64,000 nucleotides of DNA from Streptomyces sp. 150FB (GCF_000818195.1 NZ_JTHL01000002.1:39323-103322), one strand, 5' to 3'; numbered from the stretch's first letter, positions 8,592-17,383 are shown. Notes: a model not told the origin generated them from the letters alone. Numbers and translations are program-made.

Positions 8592-9146
8592 GTCACGGGG
8601 GACAGGAAGCGGGCGTGTCGCACCGGAACGCAGCAGGCACCGAGCCTGCTGAAGACGCTGCGCGAGCACGACCCTGACTTCGTCCTTCTGGGCGGCACGC
8701 TTGCCGAGTGCGACCGGGTCGGCGACGGCATGGCCGACTACTCTGCGAAGCACATGAGGCACGGGGTGAACGTGCAGGTCGTCACCGACCCGGCCGGAGA
8801 GATTCTGTGGCTGTCGCCCGCGCTTCCGGGCCGGATCCACGATCTGACGGCCGCCCGCACCGACCAAATCCTTCGGATCTGCGCCCGCCAGGGCGTCCCG
8901 ATCCTCGCCGACATGGCTTGCATCGGTGCCGGCGACTGGGTGACCACCGCCAAGCGCCTCCCGCCCCACGGTGAACTCACGCTCACCGAGCGAACCAGAA
9001 ACCGGGCCCTGTCCGCAGCCCGGGCACCCGTCGAACGAGGCATGGCACGGCTGAAGTCCTGGCAGATCTTCCGCAGATCCCGCATCAGTCCCAATCGCAT
9101 GAGCGTCATCGCCAAAGCCGTCCTCACCCTGGAGGGGCAACTCTGA
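8592..9146 (+). pseudogene. IS5-type transposase C-terminal remnant
   Basis: The frame is open from the stop of the preceding gene with no credible start. It encodes the C-terminal half of a DDE_Tnp_4-type transposase: FVLLGGTLAECDRV, then YSAKHMRHGVNVQVVTDP, LSPALPGRIHDLTAART and a final ERGMARLKSW. The N-terminal HTH half is missing. Its right edge lies in a gene fragment duplicated elsewhere in the window, which it interrupts. Inactive. Confidence 0.85.
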
Positions 9147-9219
9147 AAACGCTCACTGATGTGCGGTAGTTGGGCCGCAGCCAACAGATGACGCTCAACA
9201 CGCCGACTTGACAGAGAAA

Positions 9220-9390
9220 ACAGTCCGAGACCATCGCCCGGAACTGATCGAGCTCCAGGACCTGCGTGGACGGCCAGGTCCTCGCCCAGGTGCTCTTGCC
9301 ACTCCCCGCCGCCCCGATCAGGACGATCAATGCCGGGTCGGGGATGGTTGTGTCGAGCGGCTGCATGGTGCCGTCGAAGGTGGTCTTCAC
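9220..9390 (-). pseudogene. Truncated copy of the P-loop kinase gene at 15490-16461
   Basis: This is the first 57 codons of a near-identical copy of the polynucleotide-kinase-like gene, including the P-loop (VLIGAAGSGKSTWAR). The frame changes to unrelated sequence at 9220, where the IS5-type remnant joins. Start and upstream overlap match the intact copy exactly, with a constant offset of 7071 bases. Confidence 0.85.
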
Positions 9391-9695
9391 GGGCGTTCTC
9401 CTTGCGGGTGGAGGGTGGAGGTGGCCAGGTGCAGGCACATCCCGGCGGAGTCGGCGACGAAGGCCGCGGCCTCTTCGATCGCGCAGGCGGCGGACTCGGT
9501 GTCCTCGCTGTCCAGCGGCGTGAGCGCGGCGGCGCGGGAGACCGTCGTCAGGAGCTGGTTGAGCGAGCCGAAGACGCCGTCCTGCGGGAAGGCTTCGTCG
9601 AACAGCTCGCGCAGCATCCCGGCAAGGAACTCGGCGTCGCCGGGCCCGCCCAGTTCGTCCTCGATCTACTGGAGGGCGAGCTTCACGATCCCGGC
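9220..9695. repeat. 476-bp direct repeat, copy 1
   Basis: Bases 9220-9695 match 16291-16766 with few substitutions and no indels that I could find. The left edge is sharp at the sequence acagtccgag. Copy 1 carries the broken genes. Confidence 0.85.
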
Positions 9696-9731
9696 GGAGG
9701 CGTGGACACGCTCCAGACGGGTGGTGACGAG
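9387..9731 (-). pseudogene. Decayed copy of the gene at 16458-16802
   Basis: The translated sequence matches the intact 114-residue protein, but the codon for the second Gln of LALQQIEDELG has become TAG (bases 9666-9668). Upstream of the stop the similarity fades after about 9695 and the frame runs on into unrelated sequence. The two fragments in this region keep the same 4-base overlap as the intact pair. Confidence 0.8.
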
Positions 9732-9931
9732 GGCGGCGGCGACGCCGATCCCGTCCTTGCTGCCCAGGACGACGAGCTCCAGCGGCTCCGCCGCGAACTC
9801 AATGCTGGGCTGGAGAATCGCGCAAAGGCTGTCGTCCCCCTGCCTCGCCGCTGACTGACTCGCCCCGCTCCCGATCAGGGGCGAGGAATCTGGGGTGCAG
9901 AACGCACCAATGGACGGCTACAACGAGACCC

Positions 9932-10435
9932 ATGACGGTCTTCTACTGCTCCAAGTGCGGCAACGCACTCACACCGGACTTGACGGCGCTGCCCACCGTT
10001 CCGGCTGTCCCAGGCCTCGACGATCCCCGTCCCAAGGGAGCACGGCAGGCCCCGCCCACCGTTCCGCGGGGCTGCTACGCGATCGAACCCGAGCCGTGGG
10101 GAGTGCCGTTCGTCCCGCAGGAAGACCAGGACAACCCAGTACCGTCCCAGCCCCGCGGGCCTCTCATGGCTACTCAGGACGACGGCTTCGTCATATCGGC
10201 CGGCACCCGCAACATGATCGTTCTGCACCCCGACGATGCCGCCGCGCTGCAGCCCCTGCCGCGCTGGGAGAACAGCACTGGATGCTGCGGCCCGAACGGA
10301 ACCGAAGGAGCGAACCGAGCATGTCCCTGCGGAGGCCGGATCGCGACACTTGCTGCAGATTGCTCCGGTCCTTACGAACTACACCTCGACCCGCTCCGGA
10401 CCTACGCTTTCGCCCTCCCAGACGGGGAGGCCTGA
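9932..10435 (+). CDS. Zinc-ribbon hypothetical protein
   Basis: A 167-residue protein beginning with a C-x2-C knuckle (FYCSKCGNAL) and ending with further Cys residues (TGCCGPNG, ACPCGG), enough for one zinc site. Central residues are rich in Pro and look flexible. The C-terminal part contains LHPDDAAALQPLPRW and YELHLDPLRTYAF, which resemble small uncharacterised Streptomyces proteins. No transmembrane segment is seen. The next gene lies 111 bp downstream in the same direction. Function unknown. Confidence 0.7.
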   Translation: MTVFYCSKCGNALTPDLTALPTVPAVPGLDDPRPKGARQAPPTVPRGCYAIEPEPWGVPFVPQEDQDNPVPSQPRGPLMATQDDGFVISAGTRNMIVLHPDDAAALQPLPRWENSTGCCGPNGTEGANRACPCGGRIATLAADCSGPYELHLDPLRTYAFALPDGEA

Positions 10436-10546
10436 CAAGGCCCTCGAAACTGGCCGGTGACCACCTCGCTCACATTAGGCAAGGGCTCCCCAGGCAGCAG
10501 TAACGCGCATGCCCGATGGGGAGTCGGCGAATCGTAGGGTGAGCGG

Positions 10547-11701
10547 ATGGCTGTCCCCAGAGGGATCCTCCGAGTCGACGCGCTGCAGAACCTCTTGACC
10601 GACTTCTACGCCTCGCCGGTCGCTGTCGACCACTGGGAGCAGATTGAGCCGTGGGCCGTAGCCCGGGTCCGGCTTCGAAGGGATACTGCCGCAGTGCCGC
10701 GCTCCGTTGTCGTCAAGTGGATACCTGACGGGCAACGCGAGGCACTTACTGCCTCATGGCGGCTGCGTACCGAGCTGGCTGCGCTCCAGTTCCTCGAAGA
10801 TGATCTCGGGATCGGCCTCTCTCCTCGTGTCATTGCCGCCGACACGGCCCTCCGATTCCTCGTGCTGGAAGACCTCGCGCCCCGCGTGCCTTTGGACCAG
10901 TTGCTCCGACGGGACGGAGCAGCAGCGCACGGCGACCGGCTGGCTGCGTTCGCCCGCGCTCGCGGTGCGCTGAGCGCGGCCACCGCGGGGCGGGCCGAGA
11001 CCTACTACGCCCGCCGGGCCGCGCTGGGGCCGGTTGACACTGCGGCAGACCGGACAGGACGACTCGCCCCTCTTTGGGAGGGTGCGATCGAGCAGGCATC
11101 GGTACTCGGGGTACCCCTCGACGGTCGCGCTGCCCATGAACTCTCCGCAGTCATGGGGGAACTGGCTTCCCCTGGCCCTTTCCTGGCCTTGAGTAACGGT
11201 GACGCGGAAGCCAACAACCTCCTTCTCCACGCCACCGGCCCGGCCGATGCCCGAGTCATTGATTTCGAGTTCGCCGGCTACGCGCACGCGCTGACCGATG
11301 CCGCGTGTCTGTATGTGCCGGGCCCGGCTTGGCTGACAGTAGGGGATCCGACCACCACGGGCCTGGCTGAGGAGTACCGCCGCACCCTGGCCCGCGGTAT
11401 CCCAGAAGCCCAGGACGACCGACGGTTCGGATACGGCCTCGCTGCGGCCTGCGTGTCCTGGGCACTGGTACGTCTGCACCGATTCGCCCTCCTCGACACC
11501 CGCGCACCAGGTGACCACAGCCGGCTCCAGCTCATCGCCACACTGGAAGCCACCGCCCACACCGCCGAGAACTACCGGAGCCTGCCCCGCCTCACCACCT
11601 GGATCCGTCGCCTCGCTCTCGTGCTACGCCGCCGCTGGCCCGACGTGGACCAGGACCTCGCTGACTCGGCAAGGTTCCCGCCCTACCAGGCCCGGCACTG
11701 A
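10547..11701 (+). CDS. Phosphotransferase (APH)-fold protein with altered active site
   Basis: The protein has 384 residues with an aminoglycoside-phosphotransferase/choline-kinase-like layout: an N-lobe containing a candidate ATP Lys (RSVVVKWIPDG), a hinge (FLVLEDLAPR) and a C-lobe with the Brenner-type motif LSNGDAEANNLLL followed by VIDFEFAGY. The canonical His of HGD is Asn here, while Asp and the distal Asn remain; the DFE may replace the metal-binding DFD/DFG. It probably phosphorylates a small molecule, or it is a degenerate relative. It ends 27 bp from the converging minus-strand block. Confidence 0.7.
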   Translation: MAVPRGILRVDALQNLLTDFYASPVAVDHWEQIEPWAVARVRLRRDTAAVPRSVVVKWIPDGQREALTASWRLRTELAALQFLEDDLGIGLSPRVIAADTALRFLVLEDLAPRVPLDQLLRRDGAAAHGDRLAAFARARGALSAATAGRAETYYARRAALGPVDTAADRTGRLAPLWEGAIEQASVLGVPLDGRAAHELSAVMGELASPGPFLALSNGDAEANNLLLHATGPADARVIDFEFAGYAHALTDAACLYVPGPAWLTVGDPTTTGLAEEYRRTLARGIPEAQDDRRFGYGLAAACVSWALVRLHRFALLDTRAPGDHSRLQLIATLEATAHTAENYRSLPRLTTWIRRLALVLRRRWPDVDQDLADSARFPPYQARH

Positions 11702-11728
11702 TCCCGAGCGCCTCCTCGCGGCTCGACC

Positions 11729-12277
11729 TCATTGCACGGCCTCGGAGTCACGGCGTTCGGACAGCTCGGTCAGGTCGGCGGTGATACGCGCGGCCCGGCT
11801 GCGGATCCCGGCGAGGGCGTGCGATCCCGCCCAGGCGAGCAGCTCCTCGACCTCGGTGGAGTCCGGCAGCGGGATGACCGGGACATCAATGGCGGCGGCC
11901 GCGCGGGGCAGCCCGAGGACCTGATCGGCGATGACGTCGCTGAGCACGGTCTCGCTCAGGCCTGTGGCCGTACGGATGGCCTGCGCGCTGTCACCGTTGT
12001 TGTGCATCGAGATCGCCAGGTTCTCCTGCGCGGACAACGCCGGGGTGGGGGTGTTCGTCATGGCAGGTGCGTCTCCGGTTTCCGGAAGGAGGGGCAGCAG
12101 GGCGGTGAGGGTGTCGTTGTCGGTGGGCAGCCCGATCACGTCCAGGAGCAGCGCGAGGTCGTCCTTGGTGTGGGAGCTGCGTGCGGTGACGCGGGCCGCG
12201 GCGGCGAGCTGCTGCTGCGGGTTGGGGTTCAGGGGCAGCGACTCGGCTTCGAGGGCCTGGGCCCAGTCGGTGAACAC
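11729..12277 (-). CDS. Hypothetical protein downstream of whiB-like gene
   Basis: A 182-residue helical protein without a recognised domain. It starts with GTG three bases after the WhiB-like stop, so the two are co-transcribed. It contains a Pro/Thr linker (MTNTPTPALS) followed by a region resembling an HTH (AQAIRTATGLSETVLSDVIADQV) and a C-terminal helix that could form a coiled coil. It is the last gene of the minus-strand block. A DNA-binding or partner role beside WhiB is only an inference. Confidence 0.65.
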   Translation of the reverse strand: MFTDWAQALEAESLPLNPNPQQQLAAAARVTARSSHTKDDLALLLDVIGLPTDNDTLTALLPLLPETGDAPAMTNTPTPALSAQENLAISMHNNGDSAQAIRTATGLSETVLSDVIADQVLGLPRAAAAIDVPVIPLPDSTEVEELLAWAGSHALAGIRSRAARITADLTELSERRDSEAVQ

Positions 12278-12280
12278 CGC

Positions 12281-12838
12281 TCACGCCGCCCTGGTGGTGA
12301 GGGCGAGTTCCAGGACGCGCCGGTTGCTCGCCGCGCGCCCGGGTGTGATCGGCTGGCTCCAGGGGTTGTAGGGGTCGGGCCGGGTGGGGATGAGTTCGGG
12401 CTCCAGCCGGGCGAAGGCCTGCTCCCGGGTGGGCGGGACGACGCGCGGGGCCGGCTGCCGCTGTGCGCGCCGGTGGTCCTGTTCTGCCACCACGCCCACC
12501 CAGTCGTGCCCGAGGCGTGCCGCCAGCGTCGTGCGCAGCTCGTCGCGCTGCGGGGCGGTGGTCGCTGCCCATACCCCGGTCGCGGTCAGGTCGGCGTTGG
12601 CGAGGGCCCATTTCAAACAGGCGGTGACGATGGGGCACCCGGAGCAGGCGGTTCGGGTCGTGGCGAGTGCCTTCTCGCGGGCGCGGGGGTCTTCGACGGT
12701 GTTGTGGATGTCTTCGATCTCGAACAGGGCGGGGGTCTCGCGGCAGCGCAGGCGCTGCTCGGTGTAGGGGAAGGGGATGCGGGTGTCAGCGAGGACGATG
12801 CCGGGCGTGTTCGGGACGCCGGCGCGCTTACCGGGCAT
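12281..12838 (-). CDS. WhiB-family iron-sulfur transcription factor
   Basis: A 185-residue protein with the four invariant cysteines C32, C65, C68 and C74 (C-x32-C-x2-C-x5-C), followed by the GVWA turn in TATGVWAATT. These ligate a [4Fe-4S] cluster in WhiB-like regulators, which bind the primary sigma factor. The C-terminal 90 residues extend past the usual length and include a second basic region. The start has a good ribosome site (AAGGAGAG). Plasmid WhiB-like genes are common in actinobacteria and may tune transfer or host gene expression. Confidence 0.9.
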   Translation of the reverse strand: MPGKRAGVPNTPGIVLADTRIPFPYTEQRLRCRETPALFEIEDIHNTVEDPRAREKALATTRTACSGCPIVTACLKWALANADLTATGVWAATTAPQRDELRTTLAARLGHDWVGVVAEQDHRRAQRQPAPRVVPPTREQAFARLEPELIPTRPDPYNPWSQPITPGRAASNRRVLELALTTRAA

Positions 12839-12936
12839 GGCAGCTCTCCTTGTGCGTGAGAATGGGGGGGGTGTCCCGGGGGGCCGAGGCCAGATGGCTT
12901 GTGACGGAGCGGCTCCCCGGGGCGTTTTTCTTCTCG

Positions 12937-13206
12937 TCAGGCGTGATCGCCGGTGCCCTTCGTCCGGCTGCGGGGCTCCGGATCGGAGACGAACCGGCCC
13001 TCCAGGACCCGCTCGGGGTGGTCCGCGTTCCACGTTTCGGCGCAGACCTTGTGGACGGCCTCACCCGCGTGTGAGCGCAGCGGCGTTGAGTGACCGCACA
13101 GCACGCACGGGGCGTCCTTGCGGAAATGGGTGCCGTCGCGCCAGTTCAGGAGCACGGGGCGGGCGGCCGGTATCGGTGGGCTGGTCCGTGTGCGCCCAGA
13201 CGTCAC
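12937..13206 (-). CDS. Small zinc-finger-like protein
   Basis: An 89-residue protein whose GTG start overlaps the stop of the upstream gene (GTGA). It has a C-x2-C pair (APCVLCGHSTPLRSH) followed by a His and a Cys (AVHKVCAETW), a possible treble-clef zinc site. The C-terminus is basic and polar. Similar short zinc proteins recur in this operon. No specific function can be assigned. Confidence 0.65.
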   Translation of the reverse strand: MTSGRTRTSPPIPAARPVLLNWRDGTHFRKDAPCVLCGHSTPLRSHAGEAVHKVCAETWNADHPERVLEGRFVSDPEPRSRTKGTGDHA

Positions 13207-13655
13207 GGTGCTGCCGGGCGCAGGTCGGGCAGATGCTGGAGGACCTGGTCCACGAGGTCCTGCGTCGGCTTCCAGGCCGGGAGCGCGCCTCTGGCGGGCA
13301 CGGGCAGCGGCAGTTCGTGGACGTCGGCGAGGACCAGGTGGTGAACCTCCCGCTGCGCCCACAGACTGGTGCAGCGCTCGGGCCCCCGGTCCAGGTGGCA
13401 GTCGGTGAGCCGGGCGACGCCGATGACCGCGCCGAAGTGGAGTTGACGGCCGCGGATCGCGGTGGCCACCAGCGGGTCGCGCAGCACGGCGGGCGCCGGC
13501 CGCGCCTTCCCTGCGTGCAGGAGGACCCAGCCGCGCCACGGCCAGGGCTTGTGCCTGTTCTCCGTACGCTTCCCGGCGAGGATGCAGGTCGCCCACGGCT
13601 GGCGGATCGTGATGCCGCGGATCCAGTCGCCGCCCTCGAGTCCGGCGGCGTTCAC
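13203..13655 (-). CDS. ASCH/PUA-like domain protein
   Basis: A 150-residue protein. The opening GITIRQPWATCILAGKRTEN and the following WVLLHAGK match the ASCH-type PUA fold (SIRQPWA...K..ENR...VAIHA), which binds RNA or modified nucleotides. Its start (GTG) overlaps the GGDEF gene stop by four bases, and its own stop overlaps the next start likewise. Partner and substrate are unknown; a role in RNA handling during plasmid transfer is speculative. Confidence 0.8.
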   Translation of the reverse strand: MNAAGLEGGDWIRGITIRQPWATCILAGKRTENRHKPWPWRGWVLLHAGKARPAPAVLRDPLVATAIRGRQLHFGAVIGVARLTDCHLDRGPERCTSLWAQREVHHLVLADVHELPLPVPARGALPAWKPTQDLVDQVLQHLPDLRPAAP

Positions 13656-14335
13656 GCGGCACCCGCCAGCAGATGCGTCCCCGGCCGGCCGACGCGGCGC
13701 CCGTTGACGGTCTGGGAGTAGGCATCGGCCCGCGTCGCGCAGTACGGGAATCCCGCCGTGCCCTTCTTGACCTTGTACATGGCGGTGTCCGCGCCGCGCA
13801 GGATGCGGGAGGCGTCCTCGCCGGGCAGGTCGACGGCGCGGGCGATCCCGACCGTGACGCCCAGGTGCAGCGTGCACTGCCCGACCCGGAAGGGCTGCTG
13901 CAGCTGCTCGCGCAGGGCGGTGATCTCGGACAGGGCGGTCGCCGGGTCAAGGACGACGGACAAGGCGAACTCGTCGCCGCCCAGCCGGGCCGCCAGCGCC
14001 CGGCGGCCCGCACTCCAGGAGGCGAGACGCCGGCCAACGGTCTGGATGGCCGCGTCGCCGCCCGCGTGGCCAAAGGTGTCGTTGATCGTCTTGAAGTGGA
14101 CCCCGTCCAGCATCAGGACGTGCAGACCCCTTCGATAGCGGCGCAAATGGCGCTGGACGTGCGCGAGGAACTCGGGCCTGCCGAGGAGGCCGGTCAGCGG
14201 GTCCTTCCGGCCATTGGCGATCTGCTTGCGGAGCGCAAGAGCGTGAACTGCCCAGCCGGTCAGCGGCACGGCGGCGGTGGTGATCAGAAGGGTGCGCGGG
14301 CCGAACCGGCCCGTCGTGTGCAGGACGGAGTCCAT
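13652..14335 (-). CDS. GGDEF-domain protein, putative diguanylate cyclase
   Basis: A 227-residue protein with one N-terminal membrane segment (residues about 15-36) followed by a GGDEF domain. The DPLTGLLGR motif, the D-x-x-x-F-K-x-x-N-D-x-F-G-H segment and an intact GGDEF at residues 119-123 support cyclase activity producing cyclic di-GMP, which in Streptomyces controls development. No RxxD inhibitory site is seen before GGDEF. A GGGAG ribosome site precedes the ATG. It opens a four-gene coupled run with the ASCH-like and zinc-finger genes. Confidence 0.9.
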   Translation of the reverse strand: MDSVLHTTGRFGPRTLLITTAAVPLTGWAVHALALRKQIANGRKDPLTGLLGRPEFLAHVQRHLRRYRRGLHVLMLDGVHFKTINDTFGHAGGDAAIQTVGRRLASWSAGRRALAARLGGDEFALSVVLDPATALSEITALREQLQQPFRVGQCTLHLGVTVGIARAVDLPGEDASRILRGADTAMYKVKKGTAGFPYCATRADAYSQTVNGRRVGRPGTHLLAGAA

Positions 14336-14501
14336 ACTGGTGTCTCCCTCTCGTCTCGTACGGGATGGGGAACCCGGGGCGGCCGACTGGTTTTCCGGCC
14401 TTGGGCGGCCGTCCCGGGCGAATTCACATCAGGCTGTTGGGGTTGACCCACGCTTTTCGGTGGCCACGTCCAGCTCCTTCCGTGTTGAGGGACCACCGCG
14501 A

Positions 14502-14538
14502 CCGCCCCGGCCTCCGTCGTGCGGAGAGGCCGGGGCGG
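14502..14538 (-). terminator. Hairpin terminator
   Basis: A perfect 13-bp stem (14502-14514 with 14526-14538) begins 14 bases after the stop of the gene at 14552. It separates that gene from the GGDEF run, implying a promoter between 14336 and 14500. Confidence 0.75.
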
Positions 14539-14551
14539 CACGGAGCGTCCG

Positions 14552-15397
14552 TCAGGCGCGGTAGGTGGGCGGGCGGACTCCGGCGCGGAGTTCGCGGATG
14601 ATCGAGCAGGGGCCCTTGGTCGCGCAGTACGCGTCGTCGGTGTCCGGGAGGGCGTTGCCCGTGGTGCCCCACACGTCGCGGGCGACCGCGTTCACGACGC
14701 GCAGCATCTCGCCGTCGTTGGGGCGGCAGGAGCTGTTCTTGTCGCCGACGCCGTGCCGGGCGGCGCTGATGAGGTGCTGGCGGGCCTGGCGGGCGGCCCA
14801 GCGGCGGCTGCTGGGGCCGGTGTTCTCGTGCACGTGCCCGCTGTCGTGGAATGTGTCCAGGTGGCAGCCGGTGCAGTGGTAGGTGACGAGCTGCTGCGGC
14901 TCGCTGTCAGGAAGCCACTTGCCTTCGAACTCGTAGACGATGACCTCCGCACCCGGGATCTCGGTGTGCGCGAAGGCGGTGACGAGGCCGACGCCGTCCG
15001 CGATCCCACCGCGCGCCCGCACGTTCCAGAAGACACGGGGGAGGAAGTCGTCCCAACCCCTGCCGTGAGGCCACTGGGCGTACATGACGCCCTGCGAGGC
15101 GTCGAAGGTCGCCGTGCCGTCGGTGTTCTCGCGCTGGTACTGCTCGATCTGTGCGATCGACCCGAAGTACGTCGCGCTGAACTCCTCGGACTCCAGGAAG
15201 ATCAGCCCGTACCCCCCGGGGCGGGTGTCATGGCCGTTGTCCTTCAGGATCCCGACCATGTCCTCGTAGCCGGGGTTCCCGGGGGCGATGGTGCCGACGA
15301 GGGGTAACCGGTACCGGTCGCAGCTGGTGACGTGGGCCGGGTTGGTCTCGCTGACGTTGTGCGCGGTGCCGTACGTGTTCGTGATCGTGATGCTCAT
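14552..15397 (-). CDS. Hypothetical plasmid protein
   Basis: A 281-residue soluble protein, with AAGGA in front of the ATG at 15397. The N-terminal part includes TYGTAHNVSETNPAHVTSCD and a GYGLIFLESEEF strand region; the middle has a C-x2-C and His pattern (TYHCTGCHLDTFHDSGHVH), which suggests metal binding. The C-terminal third is helical. It resembles conserved plasmid-encoded hypotheticals in Streptomyces and lies directly downstream of the P-loop kinase. Function not recognised. Confidence 0.7.
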   Translation of the reverse strand: MSITITNTYGTAHNVSETNPAHVTSCDRYRLPLVGTIAPGNPGYEDMVGILKDNGHDTRPGGYGLIFLESEEFSATYFGSIAQIEQYQRENTDGTATFDASQGVMYAQWPHGRGWDDFLPRVFWNVRARGGIADGVGLVTAFAHTEIPGAEVIVYEFEGKWLPDSEPQQLVTYHCTGCHLDTFHDSGHVHENTGPSSRRWAARQARQHLISAARHGVGDKNSSCRPNDGEMLRVVNAVARDVWGTTGNALPDTDDAYCATKGPCSIIRELRAGVRPPTYRA

Positions 15398-15489
15398 GCG
15401 TGGGTGTCCTTCCCGGGGAAGCAGCGGGTGCCCGGCGTGGCCGGGTCGCGGCGGGTTCTGGCTGTTCGGCGAAGCGTCGGCAGCGCGGC

Positions 15490-16461
15490 TCACTCGCGGA
15501 CCGCGTCCGCGAACCGCGCTTCCAACTCGGCGCGGCCCTCGGGGTCGTCGTCTTGGTCGGGGCCGCCGTGGGCGGTGCAGACGGTGTCCGGGTTCGGTCC
15601 GGTGGTGCTGGTGTGCGCGATCAGCAGGTCGGTGACCGAGTGGACGGCCTGCCACGCCGGGGCGGTGCAGTCGTCGTCGTACGGGCAGCACACGAGCAGG
15701 TCGAACCCGAGGTCGCCTTCGCCGCCGATGTCAGTGCGCAGGGCGAGTACCAGGCGGTCCGGGCCGAGGCGGATCTCGCCGACGCGGTCGCCGCCGGCCA
15801 GTGGGGAGTTGTCGCGCCACCGCCACAGCGGCAGCACGTCCGCGCCGAAGACGCGGCGGACCAGGAGCAGATCACCCAGGCCGTCATGACCGTCCCAGCC
15901 GAGATCCGCGCGGCGGGTGTCGCTGGCGCGTTGCAGCAGGGGTTCCAGGCGGTGGATGGTGTCGGCGAAGACGACGTGGTCGAAGCCCTCGTCCCGCAGG
16001 CCGGGGAACGCGGCGGCGGCTTCGGCGTGCTGGCGGCGTACGACGTCGTCGGGCACGGTGCGGGCCGGGCTGCGCTCGGCCTGGCGCTCGACGCACACGG
16101 AAGCCGGGGTGGAGATGAGAAACGCGACGGTGGGCACGCCGTAGGAGCGTGCGACCTGCAGAAGGCCGGCCCTTACGTGCTGCTCGGTGTTCGTCGCGTC
16201 GATCACCGTGGTCCGCTTCCGGGCGAGGCGGGCCTCCAGCACGGCATTCATGACGTTGGCCGCGGACAGGGTGGCCGACTGATCACCGGCACAGTCCGAG
16301 ACCATCGCCCGGAACTGATCGAGCTCCAGGACCTGCGTGGACGGCCAGGTCCTCGCCCAGGTGCTCTTGCCGCTTCCCGCCGCCCCGATCAGGACGATCA
16401 GCGCCGGGTCGGGGATGGTTGTGTCGAGCGGCTGCATGGTTCCTTCGAAGGTGGTCTTCAC
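15490..16461 (-). CDS. P-loop kinase, polynucleotide-5'-kinase-like, with C-terminal extension
   Basis: The protein has 323 residues. The Walker A motif (LIGAAGSGKSTWAR) is followed by VLELDQFR, GDQSATLSAANVM, a TTVIDATN motif and VPDDVVRRQHAEA, the pattern of the PnkP/T4-kinase group that phosphorylates nucleic-acid 5' ends. The C-terminal 140 residues form a separate acidic domain. The GTG start overlaps the preceding stop (GTGA). End-healing of plasmid DNA or RNA is a reasonable role. A truncated duplicate lies at 9220-9390. Confidence 0.8.
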   Translation of the reverse strand: MKTTFEGTMQPLDTTIPDPALIVLIGAAGSGKSTWARTWPSTQVLELDQFRAMVSDCAGDQSATLSAANVMNAVLEARLARKRTTVIDATNTEQHVRAGLLQVARSYGVPTVAFLISTPASVCVERQAERSPARTVPDDVVRRQHAEAAAAFPGLRDEGFDHVVFADTIHRLEPLLQRASDTRRADLGWDGHDGLGDLLLVRRVFGADVLPLWRWRDNSPLAGGDRVGEIRLGPDRLVLALRTDIGGEGDLGFDLLVCCPYDDDCTAPAWQAVHSVTDLLIAHTSTTGPNPDTVCTAHGGPDQDDDPEGRAELEARFADAVRE

Positions 16462-16766
16462 GGGCGTTCTCCTTGCGGGTGGAGGGTGGAGGTGGCCAGG
16501 TGCAGGCGCATCCCGGCGGAGTCGGCGACGAGGGCTGCGGCCTCTTCGATCGCGCAGGCGGCGGACTCGGTGTCCTCGCTGTCCAGCGTCGTGAGCGCTG
16601 CGGCGCGGGAAGCTGTCGTCAGGAGCTGGTTGAGCGAGCCGAAGACGCCGTCCTGCGGGAAGGCTTCGTCGAACAGCTCGCGCAGCATCCCGGCGAGGAA
16701 CTCGGCGTCGCCGGGCCCGCCCAGTTCGTCCTCGATCTGCTGGAGGGCGAGCTTCACGATCCCGGC
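16291..16766. repeat. 476-bp direct repeat, copy 2
   Basis: The intact counterpart of 9220-9695. It spans the 5' end of the P-loop kinase gene and most of the gene at 16458-16802. Confidence 0.85.
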
Positions 16767-16802
16767 CGCTGCGCGGACGCGTTCCAGGCGGGCGCGGCTC
16801 AC
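16458..16802 (-). CDS. Small helical hypothetical protein
   Basis: A 114-residue acidic, mostly helical protein (IVKLALQQIEDELGGPGDAEF, then LRELFDEAFPQDGVF). Its GTG start overlaps the stop of the membrane protein gene and its stop overlaps the kinase start, so it sits in a tightly coupled trio. No Cys or membrane segment. It may be a partner of the P-loop kinase, since the pair was also duplicated together. Confidence 0.7.
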   Translation of the reverse strand: MSRARLERVRAAAGIVKLALQQIEDELGGPGDAEFLAGMLRELFDEAFPQDGVFGSLNQLLTTASRAAALTTLDSEDTESAACAIEEAAALVADSAGMRLHLATSTLHPQGERP

Positions 16803-17383
16803 CGGCGGCCGCCGGGGCGGGTGGTGAGCCAGGTCGTGACAGCGGCGGCGCCGACGCCGATGGCCCGGTGCAGGGCCGCGTCCAGCTCCATCCATGCACT
16901 GCCCGGCCCGGTCAGCTCCTTGGTGACCGCGCCTTCGTCGTCGAGGCGGACCGCCTGGCAGTGCTCGATGTAGCCGGTCTTCTTGGTCTTCTTCGCCAGC
17001 CACAGCAGAACGGCGCCGCGGTCGATCGCGGCGTGCGTTCCGGCGTTGATGGCCGCGCCGGCGAGCAGTGCGGTGGGCGTGACGCGGTAGCCGAACGCGC
17101 GGGTGATCGCGATGGTCGCGCCGAGCTGTACGGCGGTGTAGGAGGCGACGTGGCAGGCGACCGCGCGCCTGCCGAGGGTGCTGGTGGTCATGGTCGGGCG
17201 GGTGGAGTCCTCGGTGGCGGAGGTGCCGTCGGCGTGGACCAGGTCCTCGCCGTAGAGCCGCTTCCGCGATGCCGTCTTCGACCCCTGAACCCAGTGGTCA
17301 CAGGCAGGGTGCAGTTCGCCGAAGGTGGCCAGCAGGGTACCGAAGAGGGCGAGGCGCTCGGTGGTGAGGGGTAGACGGTGCAT
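16799..17383 (-). CDS. Membrane protein, DUF3307-like
   Basis: A 194-residue protein with AGGAGA upstream of the ATG. It has the pattern HPACDHWVQGSKTA, CHVASYTAVQLGATIAI and AINAGTHAAIDRGAVLLWLA. The DHW...K, CH..SYT and HAAIDR signatures recall DUF3307 membrane proteins of actinobacterial plasmids and phages. Two to three short hydrophobic segments are visible. Role unknown; it heads the trio with the small helical protein and the kinase. Confidence 0.65.
   Translation of the reverse strand: MHRLPLTTERLALFGTLLATFGELHPACDHWVQGSKTASRKRLYGEDLVHADGTSATEDSTRPTMTTSTLGRRAVACHVASYTAVQLGATIAITRAFGYRVTPTALLAGAAINAGTHAAIDRGAVLLWLAKKTKKTGYIEHCQAVRLDDEGAVTKELTGPGSAWMELDAALHRAIGVGAAAVTTWLTTRPGGRR

Noticed and set aside
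14424..14490. Twelve-codon GTG ORF behind AAGGAG upstream of the GGDEF gene
   Set aside because: The ribosome site is good but the peptide is too short and has no other support.
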